Part shown: in pieces, positions 43,247 to 56,127 of the stretch
How positions within the stretch are numbered: position 1 is the first letter of the stretch
Layout: each line of letters starts with the position of its first letter
Source: Pseudomonadota bacterium
Lineage (GTDB): Bacteria; Desulfobacterota; Desulfovibrionia; Desulfovibrionales; Desulfovibrionaceae
NCBI GenBank assembly: GCA_023433925.1
Contig: JAEYTO010000007.1
Span: 1-64,000, forward strand
DNA: 64,000 nucleotides
Reading direction: 5' to 3'
Translations under genes and position numbers: made by a program
Notes under the pieces: generated by a model
The model's input: the letters and a program-made list of their open reading frames with translations, nothing else
The model's database searches: none
What the model was told of the DNA's origin: nothing

Positions 43247-43343
43247 GGCGCCATGGGTCGCCCGGCCGATGGCCATGGCGCATCCCGCATGTTAGCGTGA
43301 CGGACCCGGACGGATGGACTCCTGCTCATCGAGGGGTGGCGGC

Positions 43344-47024
<3,681 letters not shown>

Positions 47025-47124
47025 AGGCCCGGCCCACGGCTGCTCGCGGAGAATGCCGCGCCATCTTCATCAAATACTTTCGATATTATTTCAGAATATT
47101 GCCGGAGTGACGCAACTGAAAAAA

Positions 47125-47275
47125 CGGGGTTCCAAGGGGGCCGCGCCCCCTTGGCCGCCGGAGGCCGTATAGAGCAACTTGCAGATGACTGGGAAGGGCT
47201 TTGCCCTCCCCAGACCCCACCCACCAAGGCCCGCTCTTGATAAGGCGGCCCTTGGAACCCGCATTTCATTTGCAA
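47125..47275. repeat. Two facing copies of the dispersed hairpin repeat
   Basis: Left part (47125-47155): GGTTCCAAGGGGG with CCCCCTTGG on the plus strand. Right part (47189-47262): a full copy in reverse orientation, with CTGGGAAGGGC/GCCCTCCCCAG, CCCCACCCACCAAGGC and GCCCTTGGAACCC. The block fills the gap between the convergent hybrid kinase and cheD genes. It could form a very long hairpin and end transcription from both sides. Confidence 0.6.
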
Positions 47276-47281
47276 ATGGCT

Positions 47282-47791
47282 CTAGATCCCGGCTGACGAC
47301 TCCTGGCCGAGCTTCTTGACGTACACGTCGCCGGTATGGGTCATGAACAGGATCTTGCGCCCCCGACTGCCGCCAACGTCGGCGGCCTTGACGTGCATCC
47401 TGTTGCGCTCCAAGGTCTCGAAGGCCATCTCCGCGTTGCGGCGGCCCACGCCGATGCCGTCGTCCATGGTTCCGCACGAGCCCCCGAAAACCTTGGCCTC
47501 AAGGCCTTGCCGCCGCACGCCCAGCCTGTCCAGGCTGCCGAGCACCGCGTGGATGGCGCTGTCCACGTACTTGTAGGCATTGCGCGCCGGGTCGTCGCGC
47601 GGATAGTCGCTCGCGCGGGGCAGGAGCGCGTGGAACAGGCCGCCGATCTTGCGCACGGGGCAGTGCAAGGTCACGGCCACGCAGGAGCCGAGCACGGTGT
47701 GCACGGCCGTTGGAGACTCGAAGACCCCTCCGTCGGCGATCATAAGATAGAAGGAGGCGATCCCGGTCTCCTCGCCGTACAATCCGCGCAT
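47282..47791 (-). CDS. cheD: Chemoreceptor glutamine deamidase CheD
   Basis: This 169-residue protein has the CheD catalytic motifs: VLGSCVAVTLHCP with the nucleophile Cys, then GLFHALLPR with the His, and KVFGGSCGTMDDGIGVGRRNAE. CheD deamidates glutamines on chemoreceptors and tunes CheC/CheY feedback. It shares one base with the upstream CheY-like gene, so the two are an operon. The repeat block lies directly downstream. Confidence 0.93.
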   Translation of the reverse strand: MRGLYGEETGIASFYLMIADGGVFESPTAVHTVLGSCVAVTLHCPVRKIGGLFHALLPRASDYPRDDPARNAYKYVDSAIHAVLGSLDRLGVRRQGLEAKVFGGSCGTMDDGIGVGRRNAEMAFETLERNRMHVKAADVGGSRGRKILFMTHTGDVYVKKLGQESSAGI

Positions 47792-48210
47792 TATTCTCCA
47801 TCCAAACAGAGCGGCCCGTCCACCAGGCCGAAGTTGACGAGCATCTCATGGAGCGTGTGCAGCTCCACGGGCTTGGTCAGGTACAGGTCCGAGCCGCTCT
47901 CGAACTGGGCGCGCAGCATGTTGCGCGGGTCGTCCAGGCTGGAGAGCATGGCCACCCTGACCGGCTCGGGAGCGCCGATCTTGGCCTCCAGCTCGCGGAT
48001 CTTGCCGACGGCCGCATGGCCGTCCATCTTGGGCATCATGATGTCCATGATCACGAGGTCGTAGGTCTCGCCGCTCTGCACTGTCCGGCTGAACATCTTC
48101 ACCGCGTCGCGTCCGTTCTCGGCCTCGTGGCATTCGCCGAAACGCCCGAGATAGGCGCGCAGGAGGTATCTGGCCGAGGCGCTGTCATCGACGATGAGGA
48201 ATCTGAGCAT
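47791..48210 (-). CDS. CheY-like response regulator
   Basis: This 139-residue single receiver domain begins MLRFLIVDDSASARYLL and has the phospho-Asp in LVIMDIMMPKMDGH. The conserved Thr/Ser and Lys lie in MLSSLDDP and LTKPVELHTL. Located directly before cheD, it probably serves chemotaxis or motility control. It is translationally linked to cheD. Confidence 0.9.
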   Translation of the reverse strand: MLRFLIVDDSASARYLLRAYLGRFGECHEAENGRDAVKMFSRTVQSGETYDLVIMDIMMPKMDGHAAVGKIRELEAKIGAPEPVRVAMLSSLDDPRNMLRAQFESGSDLYLTKPVELHTLHEMLVNFGLVDGPLCLDGE

Positions 48211-48643
48211 GCTCCCCCCTGCTGTGGCGACTTGGCTAGGAGGCCCCTGACGGCGAACTCCATGGCCATGTCGAGGCTGATGCGCTCCCGCGCGTCATGG
48301 ACCGGGCCATGGCCAGGGATGGCGGGACCGGCCGTCCGGCCCTGGGCGCCCGTGCGCGGCATGGCGGCCTGGCTCCTGCTGGCGATGCCCGATGGCGCGA
48401 TGTGTACGCTGGTCTCGACAGGGAAACACTATACGATTTTGGCTTGAAACTCCAGACCATGGCCGGTGGACGAATCCGGCAATGGCCAAGGCGCATCCAT
48501 GCCAGGGCAAACCGCGAATGGAATGCGGGTTCCAGGGCCGCTTTATCGAAAGAGGTTTTGGCGGGAGGGAATCATGAGAAGGGCGCTGCCCTTCCCGGCT
48601 CATTCATGAGATTTTCATGATTGCGCCTGGCGGCGCGGAGGTC
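48211..48643. repeat. Intergenic region with a hairpin repeat copy (48524-48599)
   Basis: No gene is supported in these ~430 bases. The repeat copy reads GCGGGTTCCAGGGCCGC, TTTTGGCGGGAGGG, then the second hairpin GAAGGGCGCTGCCCTTC. It lies downstream of the small membrane-protein gene, which is on the minus strand. Confidence 0.5.
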
Positions 48644-48805
48644 TCAGCGCGCCCTGGAGCGCGCGGGGTCGGGCGGGGCGAGCAGGGTCCGCGCGAGGCC
48701 CGAGGGCTTGTCGAGTTCTTCCTCCTCGTCGCGGGAGGTTCTCAGCACGAGCCAGATGGCCGCGGTGAGCATGAGCGGCGTGATGAGCATGGCGAAGGTC
48801 TGCAT
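48644..48805 (-). CDS. Small single-span membrane protein, 53 aa
   Basis: The protein begins MQTFAMLITPLMLTAAIWLVL, a single hydrophobic span. An acidic then basic tail follows (RTSRDEEEELDKPSGLAR). A strong AAGGAGG site lies 5 bp before the ATG. No family was recognised. The ribosome site and topology support a real gene; the role is unknown. Confidence 0.65.
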   Translation of the reverse strand: MQTFAMLITPLMLTAAIWLVLRTSRDEEEELDKPSGLARTLLAPPDPARSRAR

Positions 48806-48951
48806 TGGAGCCTCCTTCGGCTGCGCGTCCAAGCTTTTCTTCGGCCCCGGTCCTCCGAGGCTGCGCCAACATACCACATCGACGCCCCTGGGCAATACTT
48901 ATCCTTGTAGTCCAAAGGCCTACATGGCGGACGAGGCCTGACCGCGCGGCA

Positions 48952-50433
48952 TCAGCCGCGCTCGAGAGCCACGCAGCGCAGGCCCTTGCCGTCGCGCGCC
49001 GCGACGATGCAGCGATTGCAGGACACGCAGGCCGCCTCGGTCTCATCGCCAAGGCGCCAGCGCTTGGGCAGGTGCGGCTCGCGGATGAGCGGCCGGCTCA
49101 TGGAGATGAAGTCGGCCACGCCGCCGGCGAGCAGCCGCTCGCATTGGCGCGGGTTCCTGTGGCCTCCCACGAGGATGAGCGGAAGCCCGACCTCGGCCTT
49201 GAAGCGGGCGGCCTGCCGCGCGTAATAGGCTTGCCGCCCGGGCTCCTCGATGCGGCCCTTGCGCAAGGGGCTCAGCTTCCCGGAGCGGCCGGTGCCGCCC
49301 GAAAGCTCCACGGCGGCCACGCCGAGGTCCTTGAGTCGGCGCGAGACCTCGATCATCTCATTCACGCTCAGGCCGGGCTCCAGGAAGTCCTCGGCATTGA
49401 GCTTGACAAGCAGGGGGAATCCGTCGCCCAGGGCGTCGCGCACGAGCTGGCAGACATCCAGGAGAAAGCGCGCCCTGTTCTCCAGGCTGCCGCCGTACTC
49501 GTCCGCGCGCTTGTTGAAGTACGGGGAAAGGAACTGGCTGAGCAAGTAGCCGTGGGCCGCGTGGATCTGCACCGCGTCGAAGCCGGCCTGCTTGGCGCGC
49601 ACCGCTCCCTTGGCGAAGTCCAGGGCCGTGTCGCGGATCTCGGATGCGCTCATCTCCCGGCAGGACGGGCCGGGCTCGCCGGGCAAGACCAGGCTCGACG
49701 GGCCGCGCGGCTCCTGCCCGGTGATGTCGCGCGCCGCCGCGCACCCGGCGTGGGCGAGCTGGAGCGCGATCCGGCCGCCGACCGCGTGCACGGCCTGGGC
49801 CAGTTGCTTGAGACCCGGCCGGGCCAGGTCGTCATGGATGCTCATCTGGCCCCGGCTGGCCTGGCCTTCGGGCGAGACATGCGCATGGCCGGTTATGATG
49901 AGCCCCACGCCGCCCAGGGCCAGATTCTCGTAGAGTTCGATGAGCGCGGGCGTGACGTGGCCGTGCTCGTCGGCCAGGCCTTCCCAGGTCGCCGAGCGCA
50001 CGAGGCGGTTGGCAAGCCCGAGGCCGGCCAGCCTGGCCGGCTCGAAGAGCTTGCCGCACGCCGACTGGGGCGTATCCGGCCGGCGGGCCGCGCGCCTGGA
50101 AGAGGCCTTGGCCGGCTGGGGGCTCCGGGCCGGGCTGCCCAGGCTCTCCCAGAGGCTCGTCTCGGGCTCTCGGGCCAGCAGGCCCTCGGGCCAGACGCGC
50201 AAGGCCGTGGGGTACGGCCTGGCCAGCCGGACGTCCAGGCCTTCGCCCCTGGGCCAGCGCTCGAAAAGGAGGAACTCGGACGGGTCGTCCCGGGAGACGT
50301 GCAGCTCGCAGGCCGGACCGCCCTTTTCCCCGTGCGCGGCGTCCATGAGCGAGCGGAGCACGCGCCGCACGCGCGTCTCCAAGCCCTGCCTGGCCTTGAT
50401 GCGGGTGATGATGGTGATGGGCTGGCTGGCCAT
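48952..50433 (-). CDS. Fusion of an ABM-type monooxygenase-like domain and an old yellow enzyme
   Basis: The N-terminal ~95 residues (ITIITRIKARQGLETRVRRVL, then FLLFERWPRGEGLD) look like an antibiotic-biosynthesis-monooxygenase/quinol-monooxygenase (YgiN-like) dimer domain. After a linker, residues ~125-480 are an NADH:flavin oxidoreductase barrel: KLFEPARLAGLGLANRLVRSA, LQLAHAGCAA, IHAAHGYLLSQFLSPYFNKR and LILVGGHRNP. A C-terminal cysteine set (CVSCNRC and a later C) resembles the Fe-S site of enoate reductases, but the usual FAD domain is missing. Substrate is unknown. Confidence 0.85.
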   Translation of the reverse strand: MASQPITIITRIKARQGLETRVRRVLRSLMDAAHGEKGGPACELHVSRDDPSEFLLFERWPRGEGLDVRLARPYPTALRVWPEGLLAREPETSLWESLGSPARSPQPAKASSRRAARRPDTPQSACGKLFEPARLAGLGLANRLVRSATWEGLADEHGHVTPALIELYENLALGGVGLIITGHAHVSPEGQASRGQMSIHDDLARPGLKQLAQAVHAVGGRIALQLAHAGCAAARDITGQEPRGPSSLVLPGEPGPSCREMSASEIRDTALDFAKGAVRAKQAGFDAVQIHAAHGYLLSQFLSPYFNKRADEYGGSLENRARFLLDVCQLVRDALGDGFPLLVKLNAEDFLEPGLSVNEMIEVSRRLKDLGVAAVELSGGTGRSGKLSPLRKGRIEEPGRQAYYARQAARFKAEVGLPLILVGGHRNPRQCERLLAGGVADFISMSRPLIREPHLPKRWRLGDETEAACVSCNRCIVAARDGKGLRCVALERG

Positions 50434-50541
50434 GGCAACCTCTGAGCGCGTGGCGTCGGCTTGCTGGTGAGAGTTGGGCGCACCCCTGGCCGCCTGCGGC
50501 GAGGTCGCGCAGGCTGGAGCCTAGCATACCGACCGGACAGG

Positions 50542-50581
50542 AAAAAGCCCTTTCCGCCCGAGATGGCGGAAAGGGCTTTTT
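50542..50581 (-). terminator. Terminator of the ech operon
   Basis: AAAAAGCCCTTTCCGCC (from 50542) and GGCGGAAAGGGCTTTTT (to 50581) form a perfect 17-bp stem with a 6-base loop. It lies 20 bases past the echF stop. The T-run is usable on both strands. Confidence 0.9.
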
Positions 50582-50600
50582 AACGCGATTCTCAGGCCGG

Positions 50601-51038
50601 CTATTCCGGGGATTCGCCCAGGTCGTCGGGATCAGCCGCGTCGGCGCTCGTCGGAACGGCCCCGCTCGCCGGAGTGGCCTCCTTGCCCTTGGCCTTCTTC
50701 TTGGGCGGCTGGCCCTGCATGTGGATGGTTTCGCGATCATAGACCGGCTTGCGGTAGGCCGTCTTCATGTGCAGGCAACTCACCGGGCAGCTCTCCACGC
50801 ACAGGCCGCAGTACACGCAGGCGAACGGGTCGCAGTCCCAGGTCCCGGCCTTGGCGTCCACCGTGATGCACTGCGAGGGGCAGACCCGCGAGCACTTCAT
50901 GCAGAAGATGCACTTGTCGATCTCGTTGTACAGCTCGCCGCGAACGTCCTGGAAGGGCTCGCGTACAACGAAGGGGTAGAGCCGCGTGGAGTGCCTGCTC
51001 AGCAGGTTGCCCAGGGCGGTCTTGGTGAAGAAGAGCAT
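50601..51038 (-). CDS. echF: Ech hydrogenase ferredoxin-like subunit F
   Basis: This 145-residue protein carries two [4Fe-4S] motifs, CIFCMKCSRVCP (about residue 43) and CVYCGLCVESCP (about residue 74). That is the HycF/NuoI-type plan of EchF. The last ~40 residues are a low-complexity Lys/Ala/Pro tail without known function. It passes electrons between ferredoxin and the EchC cluster. It is the last gene of echABCDEF, 12 bp after echE. Confidence 0.92.
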   Translation of the reverse strand: MLFFTKTALGNLLSRHSTRLYPFVVREPFQDVRGELYNEIDKCIFCMKCSRVCPSQCITVDAKAGTWDCDPFACVYCGLCVESCPVSCLHMKTAYRKPVYDRETIHMQGQPPKKKAKGKEATPASGAVPTSADAADPDDLGESPE

Positions 51039-51050
51039 GGGCGTCCTCCC

Positions 51051-52127
51051 TTAGCGTTCGGTGCAACTGATGCACGGGTCGATGGACAGCACGACGACCG
51101 GCACGTCGGCCAGCTCCACGCCGGGCAGCATGACCAGGAGCGGCGGGACGTTGGCGAAGGTCGGCGTGCGGATGCGCAGACGCTCCAGGTTCTTCTTGCC
51201 GTTGGCCTTGATGTAGTACATCAGCTCGCCGCGCGGCTGCTCCACGCGGGTCACGAGCTCGCCCTCGGGATTGCCCTTGAACTTGGCGGCCAGCTCACCG
51301 GCGGGCAGCTTGGCGATGGCCTGGCGCACGAGGTCCACGGACTGGAGCGTCTCCATGAAGCGCACGTGGGCCCTGGCCCAGCAGTCGCCGTCCGTGTGCG
51401 TCACCGGCGCGAAGTCGAGCTCCGGGAAGGCCGCGTAGCCGAGTTGCCGGCAGTCCTGGGCCCAGCCGCTGGCGCGCAGCATGGGGCCGACCGCGCCCAG
51501 CTCGTGGGCCTGCTCCTTGCTGAGCACGCCCACGCCCTTGGTGCGCTTACACACGGAATAGTCCTCCAGCATGGTCGTCTGGAGCGCCTTGATCTGCCGC
51601 TCCAGGTCTTCAAGCTCCTTGAGGATCCAGCGGCACTGCTCGGGCGAGAGGTCGCGGCGCACGCCGCCCACCACGTTCACCGAGACGATGACGCGGTTGC
51701 CGGCCGTGGCCTCGTTGATGTCCATGACCTTCTCGCGGATCTTCCAGAACTGCATGAACAGGGCCTCGAAGCCGAAGGCGTCGGCGAACAGGCCCAGCCA
51801 CAGGAGATGGCTGTGGATGCGGTGCAGCTCGCTCCAGACGATGCGCAGGAACTTGGCCCGCGACGGGACCTCGATCTTCATCATCTCTTCCAGGCCCTGG
51901 CAGTAGCATAGGGCATGGATCATGGAGCAGATGCCGCAGACGCGCTCGACGATCTGGATCATCTGATTGTAGTCGCGGATGTCGGCCAGCTTCTCAAGGC
52001 CGCGATGCACGTAGCCGATGGCCGGCAGCGCCTCCTTGACGATCTCGTCCTCCACCACGAGCTTGAGATGGATCGGCTCGGGCAGGACCGGATGCTGTGG
52101 GCCGAAGGGGATTATCGTCCTGGCCAT
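51051..52127 (-). CDS. echE: Ech hydrogenase large catalytic subunit E
   Basis: This 358-residue [NiFe]-binding subunit has the N-terminal RVCGIC and the C-terminal DPCISC, the two Cys pairs that hold the Ni-Fe centre. It is related to NuoD. The protein ends only three residues after the second motif (DPCISCTER), so no C-terminal maturation peptide is likely, as in other Ech enzymes. It reduces protons with ferredoxin electrons, or the reverse, coupled to ion translocation. Confidence 0.95.
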   Translation of the reverse strand: MARTIIPFGPQHPVLPEPIHLKLVVEDEIVKEALPAIGYVHRGLEKLADIRDYNQMIQIVERVCGICSMIHALCYCQGLEEMMKIEVPSRAKFLRIVWSELHRIHSHLLWLGLFADAFGFEALFMQFWKIREKVMDINEATAGNRVIVSVNVVGGVRRDLSPEQCRWILKELEDLERQIKALQTTMLEDYSVCKRTKGVGVLSKEQAHELGAVGPMLRASGWAQDCRQLGYAAFPELDFAPVTHTDGDCWARAHVRFMETLQSVDLVRQAIAKLPAGELAAKFKGNPEGELVTRVEQPRGELMYYIKANGKKNLERLRIRTPTFANVPPLLVMLPGVELADVPVVVLSIDPCISCTER

Positions 52128-52184
52128 TGGTTCCCTCGCATGCTGTGCCGGCCGCGCCGTGGCGGGCCAGGCGTTGGGTCTCGA

Positions 52185-52550
52185 TTAAGCCTTCTCGGCC
52201 ACGTTGTACTTGCAGAACGGCGTGCGGCGCACTTCCTGGTCCAGGAGCAGGGTCTCGCCGTAATCCACCACGAGGCCGTCGAAGCACAGCCCGAACTGGC
52301 CCTGGATCTCGTTCTCCACGAGCACGGCCGCGAAGTAGACCCCGGAGATGGACGGGATGCTTCCGGCCTTGGAGTGTTTCATGCGCAGGTGCTCCGAGCG
52401 CAGGTCCTTGTCGAAGTGGTAGAGAAGCTCGACGCTGTCCGCGTCCAGCTCCACGCAGGTCATGGTCACCAGCCGCCAGCCGGCCTGCTTCATCTTCCCG
52501 GCCTCGGCGCGAATGTCCTCGGGCGTCACGCCCCTGATGTTCTCGATCAC
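52185..52550 (-). CDS. echD: Ech hydrogenase subunit D (NuoC-like)
   Basis: This 121-residue protein has GWRLVTMTCVELDADSVELLYHFDKD and PSISGVYFAAVLVENEIQGQFGL, matching the NuoC/30-kDa-like EchD. It starts with GTG at 52550, overlapping the echC stop (GTGA). EchD is a structural subunit of the soluble arm. It is encoded between echC and echE as expected. Confidence 0.92.
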   Translation of the reverse strand: MIENIRGVTPEDIRAEAGKMKQAGWRLVTMTCVELDADSVELLYHFDKDLRSEHLRMKHSKAGSIPSISGVYFAAVLVENEIQGQFGLCFDGLVVDYGETLLLDQEVRRTPFCKYNVAEKA

Positions 52551-53053
52551 GGCTGCTGACCCTCCTGCTTGGACTTCATGGGGCGCATGCTCCCGAAACG
52601 GCTCACGTCCTCGCCCCTGGCCTTGGCCGCGAACTTCTCCAGGGCCAGGACCACGCCGTCGATGATGGCCTCGGGCTTGGGCGGGCAGCCGGGCACGAAC
52701 ACGTCCACCGGGATGACGCGGTCCACGCCGCCCAGCACGTTGTAGCACTCGCGGAACACGCCCCCCGACAGGCCGCAGGCCCCGAGCGCCACGACAGCCT
52801 TGGGGTTGGGCATCTGCTCGTAGATGTTCCTGAGCACGTGCTGGTTGCGGTGGTTCACCGTGCCGGTGACGAGCAGCACGTCGGCGTGCTTGGGATTGCC
52901 CACGTTGATGATCCCGAAGCGCTCCACGTCGTAGAGCGGGGTCAGCACGGCGAGCGTCTCGATGTCGCAGCCGTTGCAGCTCCCGCAGTCGAAATGGACG
53001 ATCCAGGGCGACTTGATGCGCGACTTGGCGATGAAATCTTTTATGATCGACAT
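52547..53053 (-). CDS. echC: Ech hydrogenase small subunit C (NuoB-like)
   Basis: This 168-residue subunit binds the proximal [4Fe-4S] cluster. Ligands lie in FDCGSCNGCDIE (about residue 21), ALGACGLSGG (about 87) and PGCPPKPEA (about 118). The ATG at 53053 follows the echB stop by 4 bases; its ribosome site is weak, so coupling with echB is likely. It feeds electrons to EchE. Confidence 0.94.
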   Translation of the reverse strand: MSIIKDFIAKSRIKSPWIVHFDCGSCNGCDIETLAVLTPLYDVERFGIINVGNPKHADVLLVTGTVNHRNQHVLRNIYEQMPNPKAVVALGACGLSGGVFRECYNVLGGVDRVIPVDVFVPGCPPKPEAIIDGVVLALEKFAAKARGEDVSRFGSMRPMKSKQEGQQP

Positions 53054-53057
53054 GATC

Positions 53058-53912
53058 TTAGCCCACGTACAGCCAGCTGAGGTTGATGAGCGACAGGGCC
53101 AGCCCCGCGAGCAGCACATAGACGAGCATCCAGCGCCAGGTCATGCGGGCCATGGTGTTGTCGATGAGGATCTCCAGGAAATACGTGCCCATGAGCAGGG
53201 CCAGCATGCCCCAGAAGCTCGTGGCCCAGAACAGCGCCACGAAGCCGAGCAGGAGCACGGTCTCGTACCAGTGGGCCACCTCGATCACGGCCAGGTACGG
53301 CCCGGAGTACTCGGTGGTCACGCCCTTGACCAACTCCTGGTGGCCGTGGTGCGAGGTGGAGAAGTCGAAGGGCGACTTGCGCAGCTTGATGGTCAGCGCA
53401 TAGCCGAGCACGATGAACAAAAGCGGCAGCCTGTACAGGAGCGGCTGCTGATGGGCCAGGATGTCCGAGATCTGGAAGCTGCCCGTGACCATGTACATGC
53501 CCACGAACACGAGGATGAGCAGCGGCTCGTAGGTCAGGATCTGCAAGAGCTCGCGCTGGGCGCCCACCTGGCTGTAGGGCGAGGGCGTGGACAGGGCCCC
53601 GAACACGAGGAACAGCGCGCCGATGGCCTGCACGAAGAAGATGAGCAGCAGGTCCGACTGGAGGAACAGGAGCACCACGGAGAGCACCGCGCCCAGCAGG
53701 TACATGAGGGCGCAGAAGACCTGCCAGGTGTTGACGATCATGGCCTCCTTGCCCAGGAGCTTGGCCACGTCGTAGAAGGGCTGGAGCACGGGCGGGCCGA
53801 AGCGCGACTGCACGCGCGCGGTGACTCGGCGGTCCAGGCCGGCCACGAGGCCGCCGGCCACGGGCGCGGCGACCAGCCCCAGGAGGACGAGCACGATGTA
53901 CTGGATGATCAC
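53058..53912 (-). CDS. echB: Ech hydrogenase membrane subunit B (NuoH-like)
   Basis: This 284-residue protein has about eight membrane spans and the NuoH signatures RVQSRFGPPVLQPFYDVAKLLGKE near residue 34, STPSPYSQVGAQREL and KSPFDFSTSHHGHQELVKG. It connects the soluble arm to the ion-pumping subunit. A GTG start at 53912 overlaps the echA stop (GTGA). Confidence 0.94.
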   Translation of the reverse strand: MIIQYIVLVLLGLVAAPVAGGLVAGLDRRVTARVQSRFGPPVLQPFYDVAKLLGKEAMIVNTWQVFCALMYLLGAVLSVVLLFLQSDLLLIFFVQAIGALFLVFGALSTPSPYSQVGAQRELLQILTYEPLLILVFVGMYMVTGSFQISDILAHQQPLLYRLPLLFIVLGYALTIKLRKSPFDFSTSHHGHQELVKGVTTEYSGPYLAVIEVAHWYETVLLLGFVALFWATSFWGMLALLMGTYFLEILIDNTMARMTWRWMLVYVLLAGLALSLINLSWLYVG

Positions 53913-55819
53913 AGGGCACCTCCCATCACGAGCAGCAGGAGCGCCAGGGCCGTGATGTTGACCCAGCGCGTGAGCCTTGCCTCGCCGAAGACGGCCTCAA
54001 GGTAGTAATTGCCGGCCGCGACCTTCACGGGCTGATCCATGGGCCCCACGAAGGCCGGGTCGTCCAGGCTTCCGGTGGCGTTGGCCCCGCCCATGTACAG
54101 CGAGGACGCCGGGATGTGCCTGGACTTGCCCGCCGCCCACCAGGCGAACGCCGCGCCGAGCACCACGGCGAAGAACAGCGGGTAGACCGAGAAGGCGCCC
54201 GCGGCCGTGGAGAGGAGGCCGTTGCTCGCCGTGAACACCGACTCGGGAAGCATGGGCAGGATAAAGCCCTGGTATATCCATGGGATGAACAGGGCCAGCA
54301 CGACCGCGCCGCCGGCCAGGACTTGCAGCGGCCTGAGCGTCAGGGCCGGCAGGGGCTCGGGCGCGACCTCGCGGCTGAAGGGCACGCTCATGAGCATGCC
54401 GGCCCAGCGGCCCCAGAAGACCACGGACAGGGCGCTGGCCAGGGCCAGCATGACCACCAGGGGCGCGTTGCTCGCGGCGGCCTCGATGGCCAGCCACTTG
54501 GAGAGCAGCACGCCGAACGGCGGCAGGAGCATGGTGGCGATGCCGATCACGGTGATGACTGCCGTGCGCGGCATGGCCTTGTACAGCCCGCGCATGTCCT
54601 CGATGTCGCGCGAGCCGATGCCCTGCTCGATGGTGCCCACGCACAGGAAGAGCAGGCCCTTGGACACGGCGTGGAAGAGGATGAGCAGGATGGCCGCGCT
54701 CATGGCCGCGGGCGTGCCCAGGCCGGCGCAGGCCACGATGAGGCCCAGGTTGCCGATGGTCGAGTAGGCCAGGATCTTCTTGCCGTTGGACTGGCCCAGG
54801 GCCAGGGCGGCCGTGGCCAGGAAGGAGAAGCCGCCGAACAGGGCGATGGACGTGCCCAGGAAGCTCCCGGCATAGAGCGGCGAGAGGCGAAGCACGAGGT
54901 ACACGCCGGCCTTGACCATGGTCGAGGAGTGCAGGAGCGCCGAGACGGGCGTGGGCGCGACCATGGCGCCCAGGAGCCAGCTCTGGAACGGCACCTGCGC
55001 GGCCTTGGTGAAGCCGGCCAGGCAGATGAGCGCGATGGGCGCGAGCACGGCCCCGGCGAGCGGCCCGGCCTCCAGGAGCGCCTGCAAGTCGAGCGTGCCG
55101 GAGCGCGCGTACAGCCAGATCATGCCCAGCACGAAGGCCACGCCGCCCAGGGAGTTCATCCACAGGGCGCGGGTGGCGTTTTTCACGGCCTCCTCGGTGC
55201 CGTCATGGCCGATGAGCATGAACGAGCAGAGCGTGGTGACCTCGAAGAAGAAGTAGAGCCACAGGAGGTTGTTGGCCAGCACCAGGCCGTTCATGGCGCC
55301 CAGGAAGAGCACGAGGAAGAAGAAGAACCTGGGCTGCCTGGACTTGGCCAGGTGCAGGTGCTCCTCGTGGTTGCGCATGTACGGGATGGCGAAGACGCAG
55401 ATGAGCGAGCCCACGATGGAGATGACCAGCACCATGAGCAGGGACAGGCCGTCGGCGAAGATGGGCATGACCGCCGCGCCGTGGTCGATGACGAAGAACT
55501 CGAACCAGAGCAGCGGCGCGATCTGCGCGAGCGCCAGGCCCTGCACCAGCCGGCTCTTCAGCTTGAAGCCGTAGAAGAGGATGACCGCGAGCAGGAGGAA
55601 GTCGAGGACCGAGATGACCGTGGACCAGGACAGGCCCGCGAGGCTGCCGGGATCGAAGGTGAACGGGCCCTGCGCCGCGAGCAGCGCCGAGCTTGCCGCG
55701 AGCAGGACGGCCGTGGCGACCACGACCGCGCTCCGGACCGCCGGCGCGCGCGCCACGAAGCAGACCCCGGCGGCCAGGAACGGCACGACGATGCAGATGA
55801 ATAGCAATGCTGGCAACAT
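53909..55819 (-). CDS. echA: Ech hydrogenase membrane subunit A (NuoL/Mrp-like)
   Basis: This 636-residue antiporter-like subunit has about 14-16 spans and conserved charged residues in membrane helices, for example FFFEVTTLCSFMLIG, GFTKAAQVPFQSWLLGAM and SSTMVKAGVYLVLRL. LFHAVSKGLLFLCVGTIEQ is also conserved. It is the ion-pumping subunit. The ATG at 55819 follows GAGG; it is the first gene of the six-gene ech operon. Confidence 0.94.
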   Translation of the reverse strand: MLPALLFICIVVPFLAAGVCFVARAPAVRSAVVVATAVLLAASSALLAAQGPFTFDPGSLAGLSWSTVISVLDFLLLAVILFYGFKLKSRLVQGLALAQIAPLLWFEFFVIDHGAAVMPIFADGLSLLMVLVISIVGSLICVFAIPYMRNHEEHLHLAKSRQPRFFFFLVLFLGAMNGLVLANNLLWLYFFFEVTTLCSFMLIGHDGTEEAVKNATRALWMNSLGGVAFVLGMIWLYARSGTLDLQALLEAGPLAGAVLAPIALICLAGFTKAAQVPFQSWLLGAMVAPTPVSALLHSSTMVKAGVYLVLRLSPLYAGSFLGTSIALFGGFSFLATAALALGQSNGKKILAYSTIGNLGLIVACAGLGTPAAMSAAILLILFHAVSKGLLFLCVGTIEQGIGSRDIEDMRGLYKAMPRTAVITVIGIATMLLPPFGVLLSKWLAIEAAASNAPLVVMLALASALSVVFWGRWAGMLMSVPFSREVAPEPLPALTLRPLQVLAGGAVVLALFIPWIYQGFILPMLPESVFTASNGLLSTAAGAFSVYPLFFAVVLGAAFAWWAAGKSRHIPASSLYMGGANATGSLDDPAFVGPMDQPVKVAAGNYYLEAVFGEARLTRWVNITALALLLLVMGGAL

Positions 55820-56127
55820 ACGGACCTCGCTTGCGCTAAGTGGATGCGTGCGGAAAGGCTCGCGGCATTCGACCGGAAAAGGCGGGGCTCGGAAGCTTCG
55901 GGAGGATCGCTTGCAGAAGGAACGCTCGAATCGCGCCGACGGCCGCGCCGGAGCAAGGTACAAGCGCCAGATAGCATTCAACCGGCAATTGTCAACTCCT
56001 CTCGCCCCGTTCGGCCGTCCATCGCCCCGATCTTATTCAGCATGTGCCGCCTTTTCGCCAAGGTCAATTCCATAAGCGGTCGTTTTAGGCCGGTGAACGG
56101 TATCCATCCCAGGCATTGATCGAACAA
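55820..56127. other. Intergenic region upstream of echA
   Basis: These ~310 bases should hold the ech promoter. No clear -35/-10 or -24/-12 pair is visible to me. The region becomes more AT-rich near 55975-56110. No gene is supported. Confidence 0.35.
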
